This document shows, one piece after another, positions 46,488 to 58,461 of a DNA stretch of 64,000 nt. A program made the translations under genes and the position numbers. Source of the stretch: Arabidopsis thaliana (taxonomy: Eukaryota; Streptophyta; Magnoliopsida; Brassicales; Brassicaceae); the NCBI RefSeq assembly GCF_000001735.4, contig NC_003071.7:1065001-1129000 (forward strand). Direction: 5' to 3'. Within the stretch, counting starts at the first letter, position 1. Each line of letters begins with the position of its first letter. The notes beneath the pieces were generated by a model. That model saw nothing but the letters and a program-made list of their open reading frames with translations. It was not told where the DNA came from and searched no databases.

Positions 46488-46708
46488 TGAAATATTTTCT
46501 CTGTTCTATGGACTTTGATGTTTTGGTTTTATTATTGTTCCACAAAATTTGATGTTCTAAATTAATATTATTTTATTTTTATTAATCCTTAATAGAGAAA
46601 AGAGAGAATTAGAGCTAATATTATTAAATTAATAATAATAAAATAATATCAAAATTAGTTTTCTTAATTTGTGCGAAAAAATTTCAAACATCGTTCTTTT
46701 ATGAATAG
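46488..46708. mobile_element. Stowaway/Mariner-like MITE between direct repeats
   Basis: Left end TATTTTCTCTGTTCTAT and right end (minus strand) TATTTCCTCTATTCATAAAA are inverted, with TA at both borders, as for Mariner-type MITEs. It lies between two direct copies of about 95 bases (about 46397-46490 and 46709-46800, both with CACAAAAAACAAAGTTATGA). Confidence 0.5.
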
Positions 46709-46800
46709 AGGAAATATTAAACTTGACCACAAAAAACAAAGTTATGACATTACTTACTAGGCCTATCAAATTAAAGCAAAGTCTGATGGCCCCGCTTGAT

Positions 46801-48984
46801 AGCTCTACTACTTACTACAAAAAGATAACTATGTATGTGTAGTAAGCAAACCTTTTCTTTTTTGTCGGCTTGTTTAAATTATTTTGAGCTTGAAAAAGAA
46901 AATTCATGTTTTTACTTAATTTAAATAATTTTAACTTTTCATATTTAAAAATAGGCAAAATATTAATAAATAAAAACTAAAGAACAATTTTAATTATCAT
47001 GTTAGAAAGTTCACATTTTTTATATTTTTGAATGTTGTAGAATTTTAACCCTTATTCTTTTTCCTTTATTTTTTTTGTAAATAATATTAGTGTGATAAAT
47101 GATTTGAAAAAATTGTCTGCTTTAGAGAAGGAGAAATGGATAAATAAGTTTGTTATTTAAAATTGTCTAGACAAAATTTTGTTCAGAACAAGTTATTCTC
47201 TAGAAGAAAGATTTTTGATATAATGACAATATCATATCATCACAATCATCTGTTAGCTATTCAAGTACCTTGTGGACCCAAGGCGAGATAGGCTCCCAAT
47301 CAATCTTGCTCCTTTCTTCAAACAAAAGGGTCAACTGTTATCGAGATAGGCAAGAGAACGGATAAACCAAGTTCATATAAATCCAATATCAATCAAACAA
47401 ATCTCTTATTCACTTTTCCATGAGGATCCAGCTCAACCAAATTAATGCCTCCTTTACGTAGCTCAACCAATCTTTGCGAATTGGTTGTGGTCCTGCCATT
47501 GACTGTGAATATTTTTTCCTTCGTGTATTCATCAATATATACACCACCAAATCAAAAAAGATCTGGCACCATGTCATAAATGTAACTCTTTAGAAAATGT
47601 ATTAGCTAGAATAACACAACTAATCATAGTAAGCAGCTTATGATACTTTTAAAAAAGATCGGTAGACAAATCATTGAATAATCGGAGGAGTATGATTATT
47701 TGCTACATGGCTAAGTCCAAGTGTTCTCTCTCAACATCCTCTAAAATAAGATCAACAAAAAAATCAATCGCTCTGAAATTGAAAATTTGAAAATTTCAGT
47801 TGAGAAAAAGTAAAACAAACACAAATTCAACTCAACTGGATCAGATTTAACTATATATGACCATGTCTAGCTCTTGCAGATTTCTGAGCCGTTAGAAGTA
47901 AGTCTCGATGAAGGAGTTCTCGAGACAATAGGCTTTGATTGAATCGATAAAGAATTTTTGATGTTTTGGATTACCAGTTCCATCTATATCTCTTTAGGCA
48001 TGTCAAAATTCTTTTTACAAATAACTCGGCGAATGCGATGATATATAAATATTTTAGACATAATTTTTTTTGTACAAGGAATGTATCTTAAGTTCTAGTT
48101 TAACACCGTATTTTTCTTATTAGATTCAAAAAATAAATTTTATATATTGTAAATTTGAATACAAATACACACAAAATATGTATATACTAGGATATGCTCC
48201 AAGGTACATAATAGGTCTATATGTTATTTAAAAATGTAATGTTAAAAATGTGATGATCATATAGCTATAAAAAAAAATACAATTTATTTTTTAATGTATA
48301 TTTATATATAATATTGTTTACGATAAGTAGTTTTTTATGTTTTGATTATCGACGCATGGATCTTTTTACCCTAAAATAAATACCGAAAAATAGAGTGGGT
48401 TAATTATCAAATTATATAAGTTCGTTCTGGTTAAATAGCAAATCTTAAAGTGTTCTTTTCTCACCTCTTCGTCAACCAAGACGAATAGCGAAAGATTCTT
48501 ATATACTGTTATCACAGTTAATAATTAGAAATTTAGAAAGAAAAATTTGAGTATATTGTTGGCATTCGTTTAATACAATTGAGATTATATTAATAATTAA
48601 TACAAAATACATATATTTTAAATAGTAATTAGCAAATGGACAAATGTAGGTATAAAGAGATAAATTAGAATAAAAATCGTTTAGTTAATGTATTTTATTT
48701 AATTTTAAAAATTTTAAGAATTAATAAAAATTACATTTCGTTGTAAATATATACAAAGGCCAGGTTTTCAAGTTAATGTATATATATATAAAGAAATATT
48801 TTGTTTTCTTTGCTAAAAATGTAAAATTATGTGTGTCTTTATTAGTTTCTAGCTTTTTTTTATTTTAGTCGAATGTTTAACATGTTTTTCGCTGTTATGG
48901 TATAGATTGGGCCAACTTGAAAAACATAAAGTCCATAAAATGCCAATTTGATAAGCCCATATAAAAAAATTGAATTTAAAAAAA
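46801..48984. other. Intergenic with a small minus-strand coding relic
   Basis: AT-rich throughout. On the minus strand from about 47580 to the TGA at 47393-47395 one frame reads DMVPDLF, an in-frame TGA, then FGGVYIDEYTKEKIFTVNGR and LVELRKGGINLVELDPHGK. This looks like the end of a real protein that I cannot name. The rest shows no supported feature. Confidence 0.4.
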
Positions 48985-49055
48985 GCCTACGGTGAGGATC
49001 GAACTCACGACCTTTCGCTTACGAAGCGAACGCAATACCACTATGCTACGGAGGC
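48985..49055 (-). tRNA. tRNA-Thr (anticodon CGT)
   Basis: The minus strand folds as a 71-nt tRNA: acceptor GCCTCCG/CGTAGGC, D arm with TAGCATAGTGGTA, anticodon stem TTCGC/GCGAA with loop TTCGTAA (anticodon CGU, decodes ACG, Thr), T arm GTGAG-TTCGATC-CTCAC. The fifth acceptor pair is a C-U mismatch, unlike the sister gene at 58391, so its activity is less certain. No intron. Confidence 0.88.
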
Positions 49056-49178
49056 AATTTGTTCATTTTATAGAATCATTTTAGAAGAATGTTTATTACT
49101 TGTTAAACAGGCTTTAAGTAACTTTCATGACAACAACTTTGACGGAAACGGAGACCAGAAACAGACGCCGGCGGAGAT

Positions 49179-52100
49179 ATGTGCGGAATTGCAATTGTAG
49201 TGTGCGGCGTTCGTATCGAACTCTCGACACTTTCGTCGTCTCTCTCTGAAACTGAGACTCCTTTCGAACGAGTAAATCTCTCTCTCCAACGTCAGTTGTG
49301 ATTTTAGTATGAATTGCTTTTGGGTTTAGAAGTTTAGGGTTTTTGTTCTGTCTGAAGTAATTTAGCATCATTGGTAAAGCTTGAATCTTTAATCGAGTTT
49401 GTTCTTATATAGAAAGAAAGACTTACACTTTTGAGTTTTTATCGATGGATAATGGTAATGTATTGAGATGAGAGTGAATTTGGTTGTTCATAGATGAGCT
49501 AATTTGGTGTGTTTTCTTGGTTTAAACCAGTTACAAGTCTCTGTTGAAGATGTTAAAGCTGTCTTAAGCCAAAGAGGTCCTGATAGTGTAGGAGAAAAGA
49601 CTATTCATCTTCGACCAAATTGTGGTCAAGAATCTGCTACTCTCTCTGTTGTTGAGACTAGTGAAGGAACTTATAAGCTTGAGGAGACTACTTCTTTGGG
49701 TGAATTGCATTTTATTGGTTCTACATTACAGCTTAGAGGAACTAGTCCTATAAGGCAACCATTGGTGGATTCTTCTGGGAACATTCTAGCTTACAATGGT
49801 GTGGTGTTATTCTTAAGGTTTTTTGATTATCATATGTTTTCTCTTACACTATACGATATTGATTTGTATATTTTCCGTACAGGCGAAGTATTTGGTGGAA
49901 TTGAACTCAACAGCTATGATAATGATACTGAAGTGCTTTTGAAGTCTTTAGAGAAAGCAAAATCTTTAGTTCCAGATGTTCTTTCGATGATTAAAGGTCC
50001 CTGGGCCATTATATATTGGCAGGTAATTTGGTAACCTGCTGCTATTTGTTTATGTAGCATTTTTTTTTACTTTCTCTAAGAGCATTTTTCTCTATCAGGA
50101 AAGCTCGAGAACGTTATGGTTTGGTAAAGATCCGTTTGGTCGGAGGAGCCTTCTTGTTCACTCGCCAACTGTGGAAGACCCTCGTTTTCTTCTATCGTCT
50201 GTTTCACCAGCTTCTTCAGTTTCTCAAGGTGCTGGTTTGTATTACTTAGTAGAGCAATTTTGTCTCTTTATGTACACTCCAAGCTCAAGTAACATCTGTT
50301 CTTTTGCAGGATTGGATACTGAAAATGGTAATAGCCTTCATAGATATTGGGAAGAGCTTCCATGTGGCGTGTACAGTATTTCTTTTGGGGTTTCAGAATT
50401 ATGTATTCATGGTGAAGTTACAAAACACGAATGGAGAAATACCATCTGGAAAGAATTGATTGAATGGGAAAGGAAATTAGTTGTACCTAGACCTGAAGAT
50501 CTATCAACGTCATCGCTTAGTGGAGTTCAGGAAGACAAATCTGTGTCAACTTCTCTAGGTACTGCTTAAGAATCGTTTGATTCCTCCAGTCCTGTCCAAA
50601 TCTCAACATGTCTGACAAGGTTTAGCTTTAGGATTTGCGCAGACAGTTTTGGTCGTGTTAAAGGAATCAGTGAGGCGGCGAACTTCACTTCATAGCATTT
50701 ATCAGGTATGAGCTTAAACTTGTTTTTTCTCTGAAGCTATGTGTTTTCTTCTGAACACCTTCGTATTGGCATAAACAGGGAGATAAAGAAGCTGTCCCAG
50801 TAGCTGTTCTTTTCTCTGGTGGATTGGATTCGATGATTCTTGCTGCGCTGTTGCATCAGTGCCTTGATCCAAAATGTAACCATTCCCCCACACTGTTTCT
50901 GTCTCGGCCAACAATTCTGAAACTAATCAAAAGAAGTAATATCTATTTCTTCAGATGAAGTTGATCTCCTTAATGTCAGTTTTGATGGTCCTAATGCTCC
51001 TGATAGGATCTCCGCCAAGGCTGGAATAAAGGAACTCAAAAAGATTGCACCTTTTAGAAGGTTGAACTTCAAAAGCCTTTTATGAAAAATGCATATATCT
51101 GTTACTATCTATGTTGATACAAATGTTTTTGGAATTTTCAGGTGGAAACTTGTTGAGATTGATGCTGATCTGTCAAAACTAGGCTTTGAGACAAAACGTG
51201 TTATGTCACTCATAAATCCTGCAGACACTTACATGGTAAACCTCAAAGTCTTGAGCATTGTGATTACATTCCTCCGAACTTGATGTGAATTATTCAATCT
51301 TTTTTTGCTATGTTCTAGGACCTTAACATAGGAACAGCATTATGGTTAGCTGCTCGTGGTGATGGTTGGATTCACGAAGATAATGGAAATCCAAGTGTAG
51401 AGGAAAATAACCAGCGGGTCAAGTATAAGTCCGATGCTAGAATCCTGCTTGTTGGCGCTGGTGCTGATGAGCAATGTGCCGGTTACGGTAGGCACAGAAC
51501 TAAATATCGAAATGGAAGGTATATGATTCATTTATGTATACATTTCTTATGGATGTAAACTAATGTTAACCTCATCGCACAAGTTTTATTCATTTTTCCA
51601 GTTGGGTTGCGTTGGATCAAGAAATGAAATTAGATATGCAGAGAATTTGGAAAAGAAATTTGGGTCGAGATGATCGATGCATTGCAGATAACGGTAAAGA
51701 GGTATATGTCATCACGCCACAACCACAAACTCAAAAAAAAAGTTTATTCTTTGTGCTTTGTTCTTAAATCTTAAACGTTACTTGTTCAGGGGCGATTCCC
51801 GTTCTTAGATGAAGATGTGATAAAGACTCTCCTTGACATTCCCTTGTGGGAAATCGCTGATCTTGAGCAACCAAGTGGAACGGGAGACAAGAAGATTCTT
51901 AGACAGGTGAGTAATTAAAAAGATACCATTTTTACTGTAAGAATGCCTCAAGAACATTCCAGAAACTTCATAAACCTGAATTGTTGCGTAAAATCTTGAA
52001 GGTTGCAAGCCTGCTTGGTGTACATGAAGTTGCAAAGATGCCTAAGAGAGCAATTCAGGTAAGAAGAAGAGAACTTTCTGAGAGAACTCAGTTTCAAACG

Positions 52101-52281
52101 AGTAAAGTTGAAATCTTTTTGTTGTGAGCTCTCTCTCTCTCACTGTTGCTTTGGACTTTGGTTGTGGTTTTAGTTTGGATCAAGAATCGCTCGTGAATCA
52201 AACCGGAAGAATTTTGGAAGTAACCGTGCCGCAAACCAGGCTTCTGCCGGGAGCGTGAGATTCCTAGCACCGTCACACTAA
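49179..52281 (+). CDS. Asparagine-synthase-family protein, 605 aa
   Basis: Fourteen exons join in frame: 49179-49271, 49531-49798, 49883-50022, 50099-50228, 50310-50558, 50647-50705, 50779-50875, 50955-51060, 51142-51235, 51319-51518, 51602-51701, 51790-51906, 52002-52058, 52174-52281. The start MCGIAIVV gives Cys2, the nucleophile of class II glutamine amidotransferases, with RGPDS and AYNGEVFGG as in that fold. The C-terminal half has the PP-loop SGGLDS (residues 326-331) and VGAGADEQCAGYGRHRTKY of the AsnB domain. It is much more divergent than true asparagine synthetases and resembles animal ASNSD1, so the reaction is uncertain. Exon 5-6 joining (GT at 50559, AG at 50646) was chosen because it keeps the frame. 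I recall At2g03667. Confidence 0.88.
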
Positions 52282-52594
52282 TTCCCTCTGATTCATGTTA
52301 GATCAATCATTGTTATACATTGTATCCTATACAAAGAGACATTCTTTCAATGATCTCAAAACTGGTTTGAACACTGAACACAAATGGACTAATAAGAGGA
52401 CATGTTAAGACTTAAACCACTTGGTTCGGTATTTTGCTCAATTTCAAGGGTAAAATTGGAAAAATCACAAGAAAAACAAAAGCCCTAACATTATTGTCTA
52501 AAATCAATTTTCTCCTCCGGTGGTGATCTCTGTGCTCCGGCGCATAAACCCCTGTAAAGCCAATAACTTGTTGTTCCCCAAAGTTTGGTTCTTC

Positions 52595-55361
52595 ATGTTG
52601 GAAACCGAAAGCAGTGTCTGCGACAACATCGCCGGCAATGAGAAATGGCGAGCGGAAGCTGAAATTGGTGGCAACGAGAGAGCTCTGCAAGCGCTTCGAG
52701 AACTCATTATCTTCCCTTTTCGTTACCCTCTCGAAGCTCGAACTCTTGGTCTCAAAGTACATATATCCACACCTCTGTTGGACTCATAGCTTCTCTCTTT
52801 CGCTTAATTTGCTTAATTTGACTTATCATTGCAGTGGCCTAGAGGATTGCTTCTCTACGGTCCTCCTGGAACCGGCAAGGTAAAAACTCTGTTTCTGTTT
52901 GTTGGATTTTTCAAAAAACTTTGATCTTGCAGAAGCTAATTCGACCGCTCTTGTATTGAAATTTTGGTTTTTGTAGACAAGCTTGGTCCGTGCTGTTGTC
53001 CAGGAATGTGATGCACATTTGATTGTTTTAAGGTACTTTGTTATGTAGCTTCTGTATAGTTTATGCTTTGGAGTAATAGAGGCTAAAGCTAATTTATGAT
53101 TTGTCTTTGTTTGTCAAATACTCTGTTTAGCCCTCATTCTGTACATCGAGCACATGCTGGAGAAAGCGAGAAAGTCTTAAGGGAAGCTTTCGCTGAGGCT
53201 TCTTCTCACGCTGTTTCAGACAAGCCTTCTGTGATTTTTATTGATGAAATCGATGTTCTTTGTCCTCGTCGTGATGCTAGGTATTGCTTCACCCCTAGTT
53301 TATAGTTGCTATCTTCAGAGAGATCTTTAAGAGATTGAGAATAATCTTGTTCTCTTTAAAATGCAGACGAGAACAAGATGTTCGTATTGCTTCTCAACTG
53401 TTTACACTTATGGACTCAAACAAGCCTTCATCATCTGCACCAAGAGTTGTTGTTGTAGCATCCACAAATAGGTTCTTGTCTACCTTAAGCATAATATAAG
53501 TTGATTATCAACATTGGTTTTGAATGCAATGATCCAATGGTTTTCCCCGATCTTGTCAAAAGGGTGGATGCGATTGACCCAGCGCTAAGAAGAGCGGGAC
53601 GATTTGATGCTTTAGTTGAAGTGAGCACACCAAATGAGGAGGATCGTTTAAAAATCCTGCAGGTAATTATCGAGTTCTTAAATGGGATTTTCGTATATAG
53701 TAAGTTTGTTTGTGATCTTCATGTTTTCTATTTTTTTCAGCTGTACACAAAGAAAGTCAATTTAGATCCTAGTGTCGATCTTCAAGCCATTGCAATATCT
53801 TGCAACGGTTATGTTGGAGCAGATTTGGAAGCTTTATGTCGTGAAGCGACAATATCTGCAAGTAAAAGATCTTCAGATTCTCTTATTCTAACATCTCAAG
53901 ACTTCAAGATTGCAAAATCTGTGGTTGGTCCAAGTATAAACAGAGGCATCACAGTTGAAATCCCTAAAGTGACATGGGACGATGTTGGTGGTCTTAAAGA
54001 CTTAAAGGTCAATACTTTTTAAAAATATTCATTTTGCACTTTGTTGTCCTGTTTTCTCCATTGCGATTAATGGTTTTTTTTTCCTTGTGACAGAAAAAGC
54101 TCCAGCAAGCTGTTGAATGGCCAATCAAACATTCAGCTGCATTTGTAAAAATGGGCATATCGCCAATGCGTGGGATACTTCTACATGGTCCTCCAGGTTG
54201 CTCAAAGACAACTCTTGCTAAAGCCGCTGCAAATGCTGCTCAAGCCTCCTTCTTTTCCTTAAGGTATAGATTTTGATAGATCACATTTAACAAAATCCCC
54301 CTTTGGTTGTGAAACTTGTTTAAAGAAACTTATTTTTTCTTGTGTCTTTGTGTGGGTGTGCGATGCAGCTGTGCGGAGCTATTTTCTATGTATGTTGGAG
54401 AAGGTGAAGCATTATTGCGGAATACATTTCAAAGAGCTCGACTTGCTTCTCCAAGTATAATATTCTTTGATGAAGCTGATGTCGTTGCCTGTAAAAGGTT
54501 TGTCTCTATCTCTCCCAACTCTTGCTTCGTGTTATAGACTCTTCTTAACATGTTTATTTCCTTGGGTCTTCGTAGAGGTGATGAGAGCTCAAGCAATAGT
54601 TCTACAGTTGGAGAAAGGCTTCTATCTACACTGTTAACCGAAATGGACGGTCTTGAAGAAGCAAAGGTAAACAAAAGCTCATAGGCTTTTAAAGATTTTA
54701 TCTTTGTTATTGGGTTGCAATGATATTGATCGGGTTTTGGTTTAAGGGAATCCTCGTCTTGGCTGCCACAAACCGCCCGTATGCAATTGATGCTGCTCTA
54801 ATGCGACCTGGTCGATTTGATCTCGTAAGTCCTCATATTGGATCTTTTGATCACACGAGTTCTGAAATAGCAAACCTCATTGCTACCCTCTTCTTGATTT
54901 AGGTGCTATACGTGCCACCGCCTGATCTAGAAGCCCGGTTTGAAATACTGCAAGTGCATACACGCAACATGACACTAGGAGACGACGTTGATCTCAGAAA
55001 AATCGCTGAAGAAACCGATCTCTTCACAGGTGCCGAGCTCGAGGGTCTATGCAGAGAAAGCGGAACTGTCTCACTTAGAGAAAACATCGCAGCAACCGCT
55101 GTCTTCAATCGCCATTTCCAAACCGCAAAAAGCTCGCTTAAACCAGCGTTAACAATCGAAGAAGTCGAAACTTATTCATCATTCAGGAAGGCGGCGAAAA
55201 GATCTGATTCGAAACCGATTCCGATTAACAAAAAGAAGGCGACTTCCACCGTCTTCGGATTCTCATGGCAATTAGGTGTTTTGAGCTTATTGTTGCTTGC
55301 TACTGGAAACTATTACTTCAACCACACTAAACATGAATTACTAGTAGCTTCTGCTACATGA
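52595..55361 (+). CDS. CDC48B: CDC48B, type II AAA ATPase, 603 aa
   Basis: Twelve exons: 52595-52756, 52835-52879, 52977-53032, 53131-53280, 53367-53471, 53563-53662, 53741-54007, 54094-54263, 54369-54497, 54576-54666, 54747-54824, 54903-55361. Two AAA modules. D1 has Walker A GPPGTGKT (63-70), Walker B VIFIDEID (122-129) and [18 protein letters not shown]2 has Walker A GPPGCSKT (327-334), Walker B IIFFDEAD (382-389) and [17 protein letters not shown]. The long N-terminal cofactor domain of CDC48A is absent, since only about 40 residues precede D1. The C-terminus has one hydrophobic segment ([16 protein letters not shown]) and may be membrane-anchored. It is likely a hexameric unfoldase; the Gly-to-Ser change in D2 Walker A also occurs in SPATA5-type proteins. 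Confidence 0.95.
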
Positions 55362-55770
55362 GACTTGAAACAGCTCAAAGTTAAAAAAAGTTGCTAATTT
55401 TGTTTTATTCATAAATACCAAAATATCTTTTGTTTCAAAGTTCAAATTTTTAAATAATAAAACGGCTAATGATTATTAGATTCGAACAATGACAAAGATT
55501 GGCCATTACACATGAATGGCCCACGAACCTCACCACCGTCGTGAAATTTCTTTAAGCACCAATAATTTCACTGGTTATCTCTTACTAATTAATTACTTTT
55601 TACGTGTTCTAATCCAAATCAACAATAATTATCTGATATTTCTTCATAAACCGGTTTTGGAATTTAGCTGAAAGATGTGAATTTTATTTTGTCTTATTAA
55701 TCAAAAAATTTGAAATCGTTTTGATTTCAATTAAACCGGAACCCTGACACTAACAAAAACCGGTCTGAGC
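55362..55770. other. CDC48B-SPR1 spacer
   Basis: AT-rich 3' flank followed by the SPR1 upstream region. No further feature was seen. Confidence 0.4.
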
Positions 55771-55779
55771 TTATAAATA
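55771..55779 (+). promoter_or_regulatory. Probable TATA box of SPR1
   Basis: TTATAAATA lies 100 bases before the leader-intron donor and is followed by a C/T-rich leader, as expected for a strong plant promoter. Confidence 0.55.
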
Positions 55780-55878
55780 GAGTGGCTCGCTGATGACTCA
55801 GTTAGTCAGCTCCGAGTCTGCGTTTTACTTCTTCTCCTTGAGTTTCTTCTTCTAGATCTGATCGCGAATCACCAAAAG

Positions 55879-56382
55879 GTTTGTTTCTTAACCCCTAAAA
55901 TTCCTCCAGATCGCTTTGATTTCGTTTCTCTGATGTCTTAGACGAAGTTAGATCGTAGATTCCTATGTTTTGATTCCTCGATCATGCTTCGAATTATGGT
56001 GTTTTTATCCTCAATTTTTGGAGATTTGGTTTCTACGGATTTTGTAGATTCAGGAATTTAGAAATGGTGATTCGATTTCAATGGTTTTAGATCTGATTCA
56101 GTCTTCACTCTTGTTCCACTATTTTGAAAATTGGCTAAAAACTAGGTTTCGTCGTCTAATTCTCCCGACGTTCTTCGAGAAATGTGAACTTTGAGGTGAA
56201 GATTTTGCGTTAGCATATGTGGTTTTGTATAATTGACGTTGCTACTATTCTGATTGTGAATTTTAAGCAGCATTCACAATTGAATTGAGTCTTCACTTTG
56301 TTCAGCTCTGAATCTATCATCTCTGAATGTTGGCAAGTTATAGTTTCTTATTATATTTCGGTGTTTTGGTTTGTTGTGCTAG
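55879..56382 (+). other. SPR1 leader (5' UTR) intron
   Basis: Donor AAAAG/GTTTG at 55878/55879 and acceptor TGCTAG at 56382, 15 bases before the start codon. T-rich interior with no open frame continuing into the gene. Long leader introns near the start codon often raise expression in plants; that role is inference here. Confidence 0.6.
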
Positions 56383-56397
56383 GTTTTATTTTATACA

Positions 56398-56850
56398 ATG
56401 GGTCGTGGAAACAGCTGTGGTGGAGGTCAAAGCTCATTGGATTATCTCTTTGGTGGTGACGCTCCTGCTCCTAAGCCAGTTCCAGCTCCTCGTCCCGCTC
56501 CTACTGAGTCTAACAACGGACCTGCACCACCAGTAACAGCTGTGACTGCAACCGCACTCACGACTGCTACTACTTCTGTTGAGCCTGCAGAGCTTAACAA
56601 GCAGATTCCTGCTGGTATCAAAACTCCTGTTAACAACTATGCCAGAGCTGAAGGACAGAACACCGGCAACTTCCTCACTGTACGTTTTCGTGTCCGTTTT
56701 ACTCGAATACCCGTGAATCGAAATGGTAATGATACTCACTCACTCTCTCCCTTTCTCTGTCTATCTCTGCAGGACCGTCCTTCGACCAAAGTTCACGCAG
56801 CTCCGGGAGGAGGATCATCCTTGGATTATCTCTTCACTGGTGGCAAGTAA
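56398..56850 (+). CDS. SPR1: SPIRAL1 microtubule-associated protein, 119 aa
   Basis: Two exons, 56398-56679 and 56773-56850. The N-terminus MGRGNSCGGGQSSLDYLFGG and C-terminus PGGGSSLDYLFTGG carry the near-identical repeated GGG-SSLDYLF motif that defines the SPIRAL1 family. A Pro/Ala/Thr-rich flexible middle and a conserved NNYARAEGQNTGNFLT block lie between them. SPR1 localises to cortical microtubule plus ends with EB1 and is needed for straight, anisotropic cell growth; loss gives right-handed twisting (family knowledge). Length and exon structure are normal. Confidence 0.97.
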   Translation: MGRGNSCGGGQSSLDYLFGGDAPAPKPVPAPRPAPTESNNGPAPPVTAVTATALTTATTSVEPAELNKQIPAGIKTPVNNYARAEGQNTGNFLTVRFRVRFTRIPVNRNGNDTHSLSPFLCLSLQDRPSTKVHAAPGGGSSLDYLFTGGK

Positions 56851-57121
56851 AATAATTGCAAAGACCTTTATCTATCCATTGTCTTTGCTGCGTTATCTCA
56901 CTATGAAACTGTTTGATGTGAGCCTTTAAATGATAAGAAGTCGGTTTCTTGTCTCAACTCTTATCTGTAATATTTTGCTGAAAAAATGTTTGAATCAAAA
57001 ACTTCCCAACTTGTCTCTTATTAACCATCAAATGCGAGTACAACTTTTAATCCAATCCACTACACATTTATAAGAGATTTGGCATAACTAAGTGATTCGA
57101 AAACAGATTAAACTAGAACCG

Positions 57122-58390
<1,269 letters not shown>

Positions 58391-58461
58391 GCCTCCGGCG
58401 AGGATCGAACTCGCGGCCTTTCGCTTACGAAGCGAACGCAATACCACTATGCTACAGAGGC
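58391..58461 (-). tRNA. tRNA-Thr (anticodon CGT)
   Basis: The minus strand gives a 71-nt tRNA with acceptor GCCTCTG/CGGAGGC (all pairs, one G-U), anticodon stem TTCGC/GCGAA, loop TTCGTAA (anticodon CGU) and T arm CGCGAG-TTCGATC-CTCGCC. It has the same D arm and anticodon arm as the gene at 48985. No intron. Confidence 0.93.
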
